Of a stretch of 60,981 bases of DNA, positions 32,847 through 42,471 are shown in pieces (the stretch's first letter is position 1; each line of letters starts with the position of its first letter). Source of the stretch: an uncultured Clostridia bacterium (lineage in GTDB: Bacteria; Bacillota; Clostridia; Oscillospirales; Acutalibacteraceae); NCBI GenBank assembly GCA_945863885.1, contig CAMAZY010000016.1:1-60981 (forward strand). The letters are read 5' to 3'. Below the pieces are notes generated by a model. That model saw nothing but the letters and a program-made list of their open reading frames with translations. It did no database searches and was not told the DNA's origin. Both the position numbers and the translations under genes were made by a program.

Positions 32847-33238
32847 TATTCAACTTCCTCCTTCGGAAGGGCAGATTTGAGTAAATCTGAGCAATTCTTC
32901 AGCACATCTCTTGTGCTGTAATGAGCGATGCCGCGATTAAGGTGTAATCTGAAATACTTTGCGAGAGTCTTTTCATCATCACCAAGACCATCGTTCAAGC
33001 ATCTTTGACGAATGATAGCTTCATAGATTTCGGAATATTCGCCTGCAAATGTTGACCAATCCATTTCAACATTACTATCAGATAACGGGTCAACACCGCC
33101 GGGCACCGTGGGTTCAGCAAGTGACCAACATAATGCCCAACGACAAAGAACATTCCAATTTTGAATCCCAGTTTTTGCTTTAATACGAATAAGCCTGTCT
33201 TTTTCAGGCTGTGAAAGTTTAAAATGCTTAACTATCAT
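32846..33238 (-). CDS. dndE: DNA phosphorothioation protein DndE
   Basis: Small DNA-binding member of the phosphorothioation complex, reported to bind nicked double-stranded DNA as a tetramer. The 130-residue protein shows the family signature at the N terminus: KLSQPEKDRLIRIKAKTGI then NWNVLCRWALCWSL. GGAGGTG precedes the ATG, which lies 3 bp after the dndD stop. Length fits the family (~110-130). The order dndB-C-D-E is the canonical one. Confidence 0.95.
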   Translation of the reverse strand: MIVKHFKLSQPEKDRLIRIKAKTGIQNWNVLCRWALCWSLAEPTVPGGVDPLSDSNVEMDWSTFAGEYSEIYEAIIRQRCLNDGLGDDEKTLAKYFRLHLNRGIAHYSTRDVLKNCSDLLKSALPKEEVE

Positions 33239-33241
33239 CTA

Positions 33242-35227
33242 TTACACCTCCCCAAAATATCCGTGTACGATTGAAGTGCATTGTTCTTCTTCGCGATAGT
33301 AGAGAGTGTAATAATCTGCAATATTATCACGAATAAGGTCAAGGTATCGTCCATAAACTTCTTCGTCCGTAGAAAGAACCACAACCTGAGAACTAGCTGC
33401 AGGTAAATACTTGGTAACAAAGTTTGCTCTATGTGACGAGTCAAGACGAGCCATAGGAGTATCAATAATAACGGGAGCTTTATATCCGGAAGTGAGTGCC
33501 AATGCCCAAACAATAGAGATTGCAAACATCTGTTGTTCGCCTGCAGAAAGCTGATGCTTAAGCAGTTCATTACCATCGAGATCAAGTATTGTTACATCTA
33601 GTGTTGTAGGATCTATATTTATGGCACTAACAAGGGAATCTTTTTGCACCAATTCTTTGAAACATTTGGTTGCAGTTACAGAAAGCTTTGCAACCTTTTC
33701 TTTTTGCAAACGAATCTTAAATTCAGTAAGAACCTCCATAGACATAGCCGCGTATTTAACAATACGAGCATTGTCATCGTTTGCATTTTCTTTTTCCGCA
33801 ATCTGTTTGATTAACTGTACTCGACGATTAACCAAAATCTCACGTTGTCTTTTAAGACTTTCTATGCTTTCCAATTGGCGTTGGTATTCATTATCAGCTA
33901 TCGCTTTTTCGCGTTCTACGGCCTTTAAAGCATCAAATAGTTGCATAGCCAATGTCTTCTCATCTGCAGCGCCAAGATGGGCATCCAAATTCATCCATTC
34001 GCTTTCTTGTGCTTCCACATGATTTACAAGCGAATCAATGCGCTGAGAAATTGTTCGGAAGACATCAGAAATAATCTTTTCGTACAACATCATACTTGTT
34101 GCTGACATATTTTGATTATTGGCTTCAGATGCATCTGAGGGAATATGACTAACAAGAATTTCATTAACGATACTCTTAACCAAATCCAATGAAGCTTTAT
34201 CGAGATTTGCAGAATTAAGTCTTTCCATTATCTGGCTATGCAAGTCAACAATAACTCTTTCAGAATATCTTTTTGCTTCACTTCTCTGCAAATCAATTTC
34301 CGTATTATAAGATTGAACAACTAAATCTCTGCACATAAACAAAGGAGTAGAAGCATCTATTGCAAGTTGCAGAATTTCCTCTTGTATGCTTTCAACTTCT
34401 GCAGAAATTTTCTGCATTTCGCTTTTGATAGCATCACGATTACGACTTAAGTCACCTCCTGAAGACCAAAACTCTTTTTCTTTTGCTTCAAGAGTTGCGG
34501 CAATAGTTTCGCAACGCAACTCTAATTCATTTGCATTCTTTGTTGCTTCAGCCAACTTGTTATCAATATCAGCAATTTGGCTTTCTACTTCTTGGTATCC
34601 GACATTTATTTCACTACGCTCAAAGGCTTGCAATGCGGATTTTTTTCTTCTAATAACTTCATCTGTATGTTCGATGGCTTTTTCAATAGCAGATACACCA
34701 ATAGCAGATTTAATCGAACTTTTTATCTGCTCAAATGATGTATCATCAGCTAATTGAGTAATTTTCTCATTATTAAAGAAGAAGAAGCGAGCAATACCAA
34801 ACGGGAGGATTTCTTCGATATAATAACTCCAGCTCTCTCCGAGATATTTATCTAAAACACCATTCTTTTCAACAGTTGTTTCTTGATTGAGTTTTTTACC
34901 AACCAACCACCAAGAACGTTTAATTCTCAATTCTGTACCATCGTCAAGACAAAGACTAACTGCAATATATGTGGTTTCTTCTTTTGCGTGTTTGTTAATA
35001 TGGTCAGCCAATAGTTTATCATAAGAACGAGCTTTTTCATTGATATATTTCAAAGCCTGTTTGCCATAAAGAGCCAACAAAATAGCATCGTGAAATGTGG
35101 TTTTACCACGACCATTCAAGCCACCGACAAGAATAATGTTACGGTCGCCGACTTTATTGGTAAGAGCCATTTCGTGAGTGCCCTTGTATATACCGTAATT
35201 ATGAAGTTCAACTTTTGTAAAATACAT
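33242..35227 (-). CDS. dndD: DNA phosphorothioation ATPase DndD
   Basis: SMC/Rad50-like ATPase of the phosphorothioation complex, thought to couple ATP hydrolysis to DNA structure changes or nicking. The 661-residue protein has an N-terminal Walker A (GLNGRGKTT, residues 36-44), a long coiled-coil middle (~200-520), an ABC signature LSAGEQQ followed by Walker B VIIDTPMARLD and a switch His/Thr region near the C terminus. GAGGTGAG precedes the start. It lies between dndC (11-bp gap) and dndE (3-bp gap). Confidence 0.95.
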   Translation of the reverse strand: MYFTKVELHNYGIYKGTHEMALTNKVGDRNIILVGGLNGRGKTTFHDAILLALYGKQALKYINEKARSYDKLLADHINKHAKEETTYIAVSLCLDDGTELRIKRSWWLVGKKLNQETTVEKNGVLDKYLGESWSYYIEEILPFGIARFFFFNNEKITQLADDTSFEQIKSSIKSAIGVSAIEKAIEHTDEVIRRKKSALQAFERSEINVGYQEVESQIADIDNKLAEATKNANELELRCETIAATLEAKEKEFWSSGGDLSRNRDAIKSEMQKISAEVESIQEEILQLAIDASTPLFMCRDLVVQSYNTEIDLQRSEAKRYSERVIVDLHSQIMERLNSANLDKASLDLVKSIVNEILVSHIPSDASEANNQNMSATSMMLYEKIISDVFRTISQRIDSLVNHVEAQESEWMNLDAHLGAADEKTLAMQLFDALKAVEREKAIADNEYQRQLESIESLKRQREILVNRRVQLIKQIAEKENANDDNARIVKYAAMSMEVLTEFKIRLQKEKVAKLSVTATKCFKELVQKDSLVSAINIDPTTLDVTILDLDGNELLKHQLSAGEQQMFAISIVWALALTSGYKAPVIIDTPMARLDSSHRANFVTKYLPAASSQVVVLSTDEEVYGRYLDLIRDNIADYYTLYYREEEQCTSIVHGYFGEV

Positions 35228-35238
35228 AGACTCTCACC

Positions 35239-36705
35239 TCATTCCACAAAATCATCAGCATCTATTTCTTCAAGAGGGCCGGCAATCCTCTTGGCGCGTT
35301 GCTCAGCAATTATTTCTGCCTCAGCTTCATCGCGATAAAATGCTTTTTTAATTTCTTTCTCAAAATTTACTATTACATTGTGCTTATTAGAGATTGCCGC
35401 TGCCTTTGCTTCAGTATCTAATAACGCTTGTTGCATTTCTGCTAATAACTGTTCATCGGGATACAGTTCAGCACAAACAGTTTTCAAAAGTTCTGCTTCT
35501 GCTGCACCAAAATACTTGTTTTTGCTTATGGTTCCGTCATCGTATTTTTTCCCCGTTACTTCTTCGTAAATACGAGGAAGTGAGTCATCAAATTCGTGCT
35601 TTTCATCAAGCCAAATTTGTCTGATAAACTTAAGTTCTTCCATAGTAATTAAAGGAATTTCCTTAATCTCTTCGGGACCGATTTCGTGAATAAGTTTTTC
35701 TACCTCAAGTAATCTGCGTAAGAAAAATTCTCTTGCTTCTTTGGTATAAGGACCGTGAACAAGACGATTATTGTGCCAAGTAAGTCTTCCATCTTTTCTG
35801 CGGAAGTCACGTCTATTCCTATCGGTTTCCCGATCTGCGGCGATTTCATTTCTGAACTCCAACATTGGGAGCATCCAAGCCTTTTCTTCATCGTTCTGAA
35901 TCATAGCCGCCATTGACTTATCTTCGCTAACCATAGTACAAACCCAACAACCAAAACGGCTATTACCGCAACTTGGAGTTGTACTATCAATTACCAACGG
36001 GCACTCACCATCGGCAGAAGCGCCACTATACATTGCCAAAAGATCTTTATTGCTATGACCCCAAGGATTGGGCATCTGAACTAGATACTGCCATACATTA
36101 TCATTTGACCAATTTTCAATAGGGGTAAAAACATATGAGTTAGGGAAAGAACCGTTAGGACTAAGATGAGCTCTGTATCTCTTTTTTTCATATCCTTCAA
36201 GGACAGCTTTACGAACCGTACTCTCTGCCTTTCTTGAGCCGAGAACCATAATTGCTTCACTTTCAGCATCAAGAATACTCTTGATAAATCTATTTGAAGC
36301 ATCAATCTTCATTCTGTCTGTACACCAACGGAAATCACGGCGAGGATAAGGGTATCCACGACCGATTAAGTTTACCCAATATGTATTTGTTATAGCCGGT
36401 GTTAATCTATGAGGGATGATTGGTAGATCATCTTCTTTAGCTTTGTCCTTCATCTTTTTCAAAGATTCAGAGGCCCAAATTGCAACAACGGGAGATTCAA
36501 CCAATGTATCGGTACTGATAACATGGACTGTCTTTTTAAGCTTGTCCTTTGGCAACTCTTGAAGTGCATACCATACCAACTGTGTTACGGCGGTTGAGTC
36601 TTTACCACCGCTATAACCAATTATCCAAGGAATCATATCTTCCAAATACAATTCCTTTATTGTTTCTATTACTTGACGAATATCGTCTTTAGTTAAATTA
36701 GCCAT
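35239..36705 (-). CDS. dndC: Phosphorothioation sulfurtransferase DndC
   Basis: PAPS-reductase-like ATP pyrophosphatase with an Fe-S cluster; activates the DNA phosphate and transfers sulfur from DndA. The 488-residue protein has the PP-loop SGGKDS (32-37) and four cysteines in the expected arrangement for an Fe-S site (C235, C246, C253, C256; CGNSRFGCWVC). ATG 36705 is chosen because GGATGG lies 8 nt upstream and it overlaps the dndB stop by 8 bp; upstream in-frame Mets exist. The C-terminal ~120 residues are helical and charged. Confidence 0.95.
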   Translation of the reverse strand: MANLTKDDIRQVIETIKELYLEDMIPWIIGYSGGKDSTAVTQLVWYALQELPKDKLKKTVHVISTDTLVESPVVAIWASESLKKMKDKAKEDDLPIIPHRLTPAITNTYWVNLIGRGYPYPRRDFRWCTDRMKIDASNRFIKSILDAESEAIMVLGSRKAESTVRKAVLEGYEKKRYRAHLSPNGSFPNSYVFTPIENWSNDNVWQYLVQMPNPWGHSNKDLLAMYSGASADGECPLVIDSTTPSCGNSRFGCWVCTMVSEDKSMAAMIQNDEEKAWMLPMLEFRNEIAADRETDRNRRDFRRKDGRLTWHNNRLVHGPYTKEAREFFLRRLLEVEKLIHEIGPEEIKEIPLITMEELKFIRQIWLDEKHEFDDSLPRIYEEVTGKKYDDGTISKNKYFGAAEAELLKTVCAELYPDEQLLAEMQQALLDTEAKAAAISNKHNVIVNFEKEIKKAFYRDEAEAEIIAEQRAKRIAGPLEEIDADDFVE

Positions 36706-37741
36706 TGCCATTACCATCCAATCCAAGTAAAATGCTCCTCATATAAGAAGACATCGCACGTTGCGTTGACCTATTCGCCGCAACCTTTCCATTTACAAAC
36801 ACAAGGTTTTCCCAAATGGGATTTGATTTTTTCCAATCAATACTTGCAAGAGCATTAAGACGCTCTTTCCAATCATTAGGATATGCTTTTATCAAAGCAT
36901 TGCCGGCAAATCCCAACGAAACCAAAGTAATACTCAGCGAGCAAATATAATCTCGTCTAACATCTGAGGATTTCATATCGCCACCTGCAACCATAGTCCA
37001 CTCTTTGATGTGATAAGACACCATCTTCCAAAACGATATTGCAAGCTCAGTCTTTTCGGTAATATTCAAGTCCAAACCATTTAGAAGTTCATCGGTTGCA
37101 GTACAAATCGCACTTAATGTAAACAACGCCTTAGAACGATTTGAAATCGTTGTTTTTTCCTTCTCTACCAAGCCATTAAATGACGGGACTTTTTCAATAA
37201 CAGACTTAGCCACTATAGCAGATTCTTCACGTGAATTATAAAGAATGTTAATTGACTTTGTTGGCTTGATTGCATAACGGTTAAGGTCAGAAAACATCTG
37301 TTGTGACCTTGCCAAGCCTTCATCCTTATAAAATACGACTGAGATGTGTTCATTCTTCAGTTCGGGATTCATTTTTATAGCTTCGGCAATAGCGGCTCTA
37401 CGATGTTGGCCGTCGTTAATAAGAAAACGAGAAGTCATAGAAATACTAACCGTTCCAATTTGAGGTGTGGCTTCAGAAATCGAATTAAACTCAATTTCGC
37501 CATCAACAGAAACAGTTAGCGAAGAAAAAACATAGTTATCAAGATTAGAAAGTATGTAATCTCTAATTTCGGGAATTCTCGATTTATTTAATATTCTTTG
37601 CGCTCTGATTTCGGGGGGCATTTCTTCATCGGCAAATTGAAACAGTTTCGATATTACATCCAACGGAACCATTGAAGTATAATACTCACGTTTTGCTTGA
37701 ATGCCTTTGACCGCCGGAAAAACAAAAGATGCACTACTCAT
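36698..37741 (-). CDS. dndB: DndB, regulator of DNA phosphorothioation
   Basis: DGQHR-domain protein that represses dnd transcription in characterised systems and limits modification density. The 347-residue product carries DGQHRR (110-115) within a ParB/Srx-like fold, plus FSDLNRYAIKPTKS, another family hallmark. It is the first gene of the dnd operon with a consensus promoter and an inverted repeat upstream. It overlaps dndC by 8 bp. In Dpd clusters the related DpdB is part of the modification machinery, but here the neighbours are dndCDE. Confidence 0.93.
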   Translation of the reverse strand: MSSASFVFPAVKGIQAKREYYTSMVPLDVISKLFQFADEEMPPEIRAQRILNKSRIPEIRDYILSNLDNYVFSSLTVSVDGEIEFNSISEATPQIGTVSISMTSRFLINDGQHRRAAIAEAIKMNPELKNEHISVVFYKDEGLARSQQMFSDLNRYAIKPTKSINILYNSREESAIVAKSVIEKVPSFNGLVEKEKTTISNRSKALFTLSAICTATDELLNGLDLNITEKTELAISFWKMVSYHIKEWTMVAGGDMKSSDVRRDYICSLSITLVSLGFAGNALIKAYPNDWKERLNALASIDWKKSNPIWENLVFVNGKVAANRSTQRAMSSYMRSILLGLDGNGNG

Positions 37742-37783
37742 ATTTCGTCCTTTCCTTCTCTTATAAATACTTGAACAAGATAT

Positions 37784-37812
37784 ATTATACTACTAAAAGG
37801 AAGTCTTGTAAA
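37784..37812 (-). promoter_or_regulatory. dnd operon promoter
   Basis: On the minus strand TTTACA (37807-37812), a 17-bp spacer and TATAAT (37784-37789) lie 43 bp before dndB. Confidence 0.85.
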
Positions 37813-37828
37813 GAGTTTTTGGAATTCT

Positions 37829-37855
37829 TTTGTTTGTTTCTTAAAGACAAACAAA
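37829..37855. promoter_or_regulatory. Inverted repeat upstream of the dnd promoter
   Basis: TTTGTTTGTTTC (37829-37840) and AAGACAAACAAA (37844-37855) form a near-perfect inverted repeat (10 of 12 positions). The right arm motif AGACAAACAA is repeated directly 11 bp further on. It is a candidate operator for DndB or the XRE/WYL proteins. Confidence 0.5.
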
Positions 37856-37874
37856 GACAAACAATATTTAAGAC

Positions 37875-37906
37875 AAAAAATATGCACCCATAGGGTGGGT
37901 GCATAT
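37875..37906 (-). terminator. Terminator of the long Dpd-like operon
   Basis: An 11-bp stem ATATGCACCCA/TGGGTGCATAT is followed on the minus strand by TTTTTTG, 6 bp after the last gene's stop codon and before the dnd promoter. Confidence 0.9.
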
Positions 37907-37911
37907 TTCGA

Positions 37912-38583
37912 TTATAACGTGAATCTAAGTCTTAACTTTGAAAGCAATTGCTTTTCTTTCAGCCACTTCATTACATCATCGTTCAAATCGGCAACGGTTG
38001 CTTGTTGTGCCGAAACCTTTTTAAGGAAGGCTTCGATTGCGGGATTTAATGAGAAAGAATCAGTAATATCTTTAGCTTCTTTCACATCAGCAACAAGCTT
38101 GTTAATTGCTCCAATGGATAGTGCGCCTTCGACCGTTCTTGTGATATTATCTCCAAGTTCTCTTGCCTTTCGGGGGTCTTGGGTCAATCCACTAATCATT
38201 GATAGATAACCTTTGGTTCCCTCTGCATACTTTGTGGCGGCGTCCTTCCAAACAAGTTTAAGTTGGCTTGCGTAGGTTTCACCCTTTGTCTGCAATACTT
38301 TAACAGCATCAAGTGTCAAATTGCCTTCGGCAATCGCAGAACCGCAATCACCAACCGAAGTAAGCAAGTCATCACGAACAGATTTTGGCAATACAGATTT
38401 CTCAACTATACCTTTTGCTTTCATTTCTGCCGCACAATCGAGTATGCTTTTTATAGCATCATGTTGTTGAGCTAACTGAAGCAATGCTTTGGTATAAAGT
38501 TCTGCGTTTTGTTTGTTCTCAAGAGTTGCACGACGAGTCTTAATGGCTGTTGTGCTATTTTTAATTGTTTCAGTTAGTAGCAT
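37912..38583 (-). CDS. DpdI-like helical protein
   Basis: A 223-residue, largely alpha-helical protein with no catalytic motif that I recognise (Lys/Ala/Leu-rich; LTETIKNSTTAIKTRRATLENKQ at the start, VMKWLKEKQLLSKLRLRFTL at the end). ATG 38583 has GGAGG 9 nt upstream and overlaps the ATPase gene by 14 bp. It is the last gene of the operon. Its position directly after the large ATPase, its size and its helical nature match DpdI of 7-deazaguanine restriction clusters. This rests on synteny and memory, so it is tentative. It probably forms a subunit with the ATPase. Confidence 0.5.
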   Translation of the reverse strand: MLLTETIKNSTTAIKTRRATLENKQNAELYTKALLQLAQQHDAIKSILDCAAEMKAKGIVEKSVLPKSVRDDLLTSVGDCGSAIAEGNLTLDAVKVLQTKGETYASQLKLVWKDAATKYAEGTKGYLSMISGLTQDPRKARELGDNITRTVEGALSIGAINKLVADVKEAKDITDSFSLNPAIEAFLKKVSAQQATVADLNDDVMKWLKEKQLLSKLRLRFTL

Positions 38584-41500
38584 CGTCATACACCTCCGCA
38601 TTTTTCAAAAGACCATGAAGTTCTTTCATTGATTCTTTGGCAGCATCAGATAATTCAGCCATATTACTAACACCGCTAATGTTAGCAATAGCATTTGTTG
38701 CTTTTGTGCCTTCGGTTTCCGCTTTTTGAGCTATTACTTGCAAATCACGTAAGAAGTCTGATACTTTGTTCAGCGAATTGTCAGAGTAAATTTTCAACTG
38801 CATTACAGCAGACGCATTTTTAGCAGAAATCAATTTTTCTGTATGCTCCAAAATCTCGGTTGCCACTTCGACTGGTGCTTTTTCATATTTAGTTCTCAAG
38901 TCATTTGCGCCTAAAATTCCATTTTGAGCAAATACCGAGAAAAGGTCTTGTATTGCCGACAAGGTAGAAATAAGGTTGTCCTTATTTATATCTCCAACAT
39001 AACCCTCTACTTTTTTCAAAACTTCATCTACTTGTGTAATTTCTGCAGCCATCGCCTTTTTAACGCTTGTGTAAAGAGATTTTAACAATGTCGCAGGATT
39101 ATAAAGTAAATGTTTTGCTGGAATAGCTTCGGGCAATGCCTTTTCAATGTCCCACTCAGATTCCATCAAATGTTCAACGGCAGAAATCAGTTCATTAGTT
39201 CTGTAGCACGATTTGATAGTTCCTTCCGCCGAGAAATGAATGGCACCCATTGTTGTTGCGGCAGAACGCTTTAGCATATTGAAAGCATTAAAGAAATCCG
39301 CTTCTTTATTCTGAGTAAACTGAATCAAGTCGTTCCATTCGCGAGTTTCACGGTTGATTTTATCGTTCCTCTTGATGTCCTTCATCAAAGATTCAAGAAT
39401 CGTGACGGGAGAACTCATATCAATCTTATGACCAAGGATACAAGCCTTAAGATATTGAAGTGCAATGCACCATTCCAATACGGGAAGTTGATTATCTATC
39501 TTGCTTGCTATAACCTTTTCAATTACTTCATCTTTTCTTCGTTCAAGCCAAGTAATCAAGCGCTGTTGATAATAAGCTGCTCCTTCAAAATCCCAACCTT
39601 TTGCATATCGAAGTTCATTGAGCGCAAACAAAGCATCTCTACTTTCTGCAGAACGGTCCATAAATACAATAGCTTTTTCTGCATTGGCAGGTTGGCTTTG
39701 GTCATCAATATAATATGCCGCCAAGTCTGCTAAACGTTCATCGGCAATATAAGCAGGAACGCCTATATCTTGCCAATTCACAGCGCCACATTGTTTCGCA
39801 TCACCTCTAAACAATGTTCTCAACCAATTTCGGTAATCCGCGTCATATTTCAATGATTCGTTTTTAACGAACCACGCGGTAATATCCTCTTTATATTTAA
39901 GATAATCCTTAGTTGCACCATCGACGGGTTTGGGCTTGTTATCGGGTTCTTTATCCACAGGCTTTTGTTCGGGTTTCTTTTCGGGTACTTTAGCACCGGA
40001 GCCGATACCGGCAAACTCAGATAAAGCAATATCGTTCAAAAATTCTTTGCTCAATCCACCGATAGTTTCAACACCATCGTCAGCTTTAGCGTAGGTAGCT
40101 GAACCATCACCCCAAATAGCCAAAACAGATTTAAGGCGATTTCTTTCTGCTACAGAAAAACTCTCCAATCTGTCGATGGTAGAACTGTGCGGGTCGTTAG
40201 ACATTTGAATATTGGCTTGATTCAATGGGAAATGCCAATCATCACCATATTCTTTTCCATCAAAGAATTCTTTTAACTGAGCTCGAATAACATCCTTTAA
40301 GAATCTACGCGGACTTTTTACCGGAAGATGCTCATACAAGGACATAATCGCATTTTTGTTAAAAGGATAAAGCGTAACCTCTTTGCCCTCTATGGTGGTA
40401 GTTTCCCATTTGCAGGGCGGTGCAAATTTACTTATCGGCAAGTCCTCTAATACTGCGCCATTCTTGTTCCAATCTCTGAGTGTATCGGGGTCACAATAAA
40501 TCGCATTGAGGTATCTTGCAGACATTTGAACCAAAAATTCTTCTGTACTGAAGGAATTATAGGTAACACTGATCTGATGTGTAACTCTATCAGTAAAGTT
40601 ATCTCTAAATTGGTCATAGTAGTCATTTGTAATACCAATAATAGCAGTAACTCTACATAAGTCGGCATAATCTCCACCATGCTCAGTCGAAAGAACTGTA
40701 ATCAGCTCTGAATCAATTCCGGTGAATCCAGTAAAGTCTTCAATGAACAATGTGAGATTCTTGCCTTGCCTTTTTAAGTCTTTTCTTAATTCAACAAAGA
40801 CGCTTTTTGTGCTTTCGCTTGATATATCAGCACATCTCTGAACAACATCACGTGTAAACTTGTTAAGATAGTTTACGAGCTTTGCAACTTCGTCATCATC
40901 ACCAAGCAATGTATCAGCACAATCTTGTGCACGTGGGTCACCTTGACGATGCACCTCTTTAAGAAGTTTTCTTACATTAAAATCATCAGCGGAAAAAATA
41001 GTGTTGTCCTTTAACACTTGGTCGCTTGGTGCAGTGATAACCGTGTAGCATCTTGATATAGCGCCACCTTCACGCATCATATGCTCTTTAACTCGGCTAT
41101 CTGACAAAAAACTTGCAATATTTAAATGAAATGCACGCTTATACACTTCTTCAGACTCATCGTTTTCAACTGCAGCAGCATATGAATGCAATATTTCAAT
41201 CTTAAAAGCAGATTCGCTTTTGGCATCGGATGATTCTACGAATTTCTTTAATTTTTCTGCAACATCGTTATCTTTTATAACTTTTTGTTCCAATAATTGT
41301 GAAAACACACCTCGAACAGAGTTGTTCAAACGTCTTAAGAAAATCAACTGTTCATTTGCTGGATTATAGACCGTAGCTGGACTATGTTCCAACTTGGCTT
41401 TCAAGTATCTGATAAGGTGCGATTTACCCGTACCGTTATCACCACGAACAATAATCAGTCTATGCTCATTATCCGGGTTGTAAACAAGATTATCAAACAC

Positions 41501-41668
41501 CTCTGCTTCACTCATTACTTTAGGAGTAGCCGTAGTTTTACCACCACGATATACTTCAAGTTGAGCAAATGGCATATGTGTAGCCATAAAATACGCATCT
41601 TCTGTAGCCATATCATCGGTTTTAATGGCATATCGTTCCATTGCAGAAGAATATTGTTTCCAACTCAT
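38570..41668 (-). CDS. dpdH: DpdH-like large P-loop ATPase
   Basis: A 1,032-residue protein with an N-terminal AAA/STAND-like ATPase: Walker A GDNGTGKSH (residues 76-84) and a Walker B-like acidic stretch LTLFIEDFTGFTG (about 313-325). A Pro/Lys-rich linker (about 575-600) leads to a long helical C-terminal half. GGAGG precedes the start. It sits between the 262-aa and 223-aa genes in the E-F-G-H-I order of dpd clusters, where DpdH is the large ATPase needed for restriction. The alternative is a generic defence ATPase related to BREX or DndFGH components. Substrate unknown; DNA is inferred. Confidence 0.6.
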   Translation of the reverse strand: MSWKQYSSAMERYAIKTDDMATEDAYFMATHMPFAQLEVYRGGKTTATPKVMSEAEVFDNLVYNPDNEHRLIIVRGDNGTGKSHLIRYLKAKLEHSPATVYNPANEQLIFLRRLNNSVRGVFSQLLEQKVIKDNDVAEKLKKFVESSDAKSESAFKIEILHSYAAAVENDESEEVYKRAFHLNIASFLSDSRVKEHMMREGGAISRCYTVITAPSDQVLKDNTIFSADDFNVRKLLKEVHRQGDPRAQDCADTLLGDDDEVAKLVNYLNKFTRDVVQRCADISSESTKSVFVELRKDLKRQGKNLTLFIEDFTGFTGIDSELITVLSTEHGGDYADLCRVTAIIGITNDYYDQFRDNFTDRVTHQISVTYNSFSTEEFLVQMSARYLNAIYCDPDTLRDWNKNGAVLEDLPISKFAPPCKWETTTIEGKEVTLYPFNKNAIMSLYEHLPVKSPRRFLKDVIRAQLKEFFDGKEYGDDWHFPLNQANIQMSNDPHSSTIDRLESFSVAERNRLKSVLAIWGDGSATYAKADDGVETIGGLSKEFLNDIALSEFAGIGSGAKVPEKKPEQKPVDKEPDNKPKPVDGATKDYLKYKEDITAWFVKNESLKYDADYRNWLRTLFRGDAKQCGAVNWQDIGVPAYIADERLADLAAYYIDDQSQPANAEKAIVFMDRSAESRDALFALNELRYAKGWDFEGAAYYQQRLITWLERRKDEVIEKVIASKIDNQLPVLEWCIALQYLKACILGHKIDMSSPVTILESLMKDIKRNDKINRETREWNDLIQFTQNKEADFFNAFNMLKRSAATTMGAIHFSAEGTIKSCYRTNELISAVEHLMESEWDIEKALPEAIPAKHLLYNPATLLKSLYTSVKKAMAAEITQVDEVLKKVEGYVGDINKDNLISTLSAIQDLFSVFAQNGILGANDLRTKYEKAPVEVATEILEHTEKLISAKNASAVMQLKIYSDNSLNKVSDFLRDLQVIAQKAETEGTKATNAIANISGVSNMAELSDAAKESMKELHGLLKNAEVYDDATN

Positions 41669-41671
41669 AGT

Positions 41672-42460
41672 TTACGCCTCCTTTACTGTAATGTGTGTAA
41701 AGTCGTTTATAGGCTCACCATCAACGAAGTAAAGCATAATTTTTTCACCGTCTTGCCAAGTCGCAAGCTCAATGATATGTAACTCATGTAAAGTTCTTAA
41801 TGCAGCAGATAAAGCAAGAGGAAGCTTACCAGTCATATCTACTTCGGGAAGTTTTCCACTTAGCCAAGCGATAAAGTCGGTCGCACGGATTGCTTCGTTG
41901 CACTTGAACTTTTTAGCAAATTCCGTTTTAATAACGTCCTCAAGACGCAATTTCATATTAGGAATAATCATTGTTCCACTTAAATATCCCAACCCTAAAA
42001 ATGCTGCCCAAAAACGCCAACCCAATACAGCGTTTTCGTTAAGAGCTTTTAATTCTGCTTGTTCTTGCGCGCAGGTTTTCGCCATACTTTCCCAATTAGT
42101 CAATGAAAATAATCTTTCATTTTGAGCGATAATCCATCGGGTAAACAAATAGAACGTCGTGTCTTTCTTTTGAAACACTCTTGCACTTACATATCTTCTA
42201 AATTCCGTCGGCGAAGAAATAATGCTTTCATCAACCGCAAGAGTCAATAATCCATTTTGGTTTTTTATTAAGTCCAATTCTGAAAGTGCGACATTGACAG
42301 ACTCAGTAATGGGTTGAATATCAACATCTGCGTTTAATAAAGACATTGCATCGCGCAAGTCCGTTTCAGAAATAGGTTTTTGTGCCACTAAGCGACATAC
42401 TGCCAACACTCTTTCGGGGGTTGGTGCCATTCGCATAAAATCGGGATTTGATTTAAACAT
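41672..42460 (-). CDS. DpdG-like protein
   Basis: A 262-residue soluble protein beginning MFKSNPDFMRMAPTPERVLAVCRLV. The N-terminal third looks like a winged-helix fold (PISETDLRDAMSLL...LDLIKNQNGLLTLA) and the C-terminal part is helical. No catalytic motif is visible. AAGGAGG precedes the start; gaps to both neighbours are 3-11 bp, so it is translated with them. It lies between the RecQ-like helicase and the large ATPase, as DpdG does. Likely a DNA-binding or adaptor subunit; this is inferred from synteny. Confidence 0.5.
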   Translation of the reverse strand: MFKSNPDFMRMAPTPERVLAVCRLVAQKPISETDLRDAMSLLNADVDIQPITESVNVALSELDLIKNQNGLLTLAVDESIISSPTEFRRYVSARVFQKKDTTFYLFTRWIIAQNERLFSLTNWESMAKTCAQEQAELKALNENAVLGWRFWAAFLGLGYLSGTMIIPNMKLRLEDVIKTEFAKKFKCNEAIRATDFIAWLSGKLPEVDMTGKLPLALSAALRTLHELHIIELATWQDGEKIMLYFVDGEPINDFTHITVKEA

Positions 42461-42471
42461 ACGAACCCTCC

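Noticed and set aside
31707-37741. SspABCD single-strand phosphorothioation system
   Set aside because: A DndE-type protein with the NWNVLCRWA signature and DGQHR-type DndB in the order B-C-D-E identify Dnd, not Ssp.
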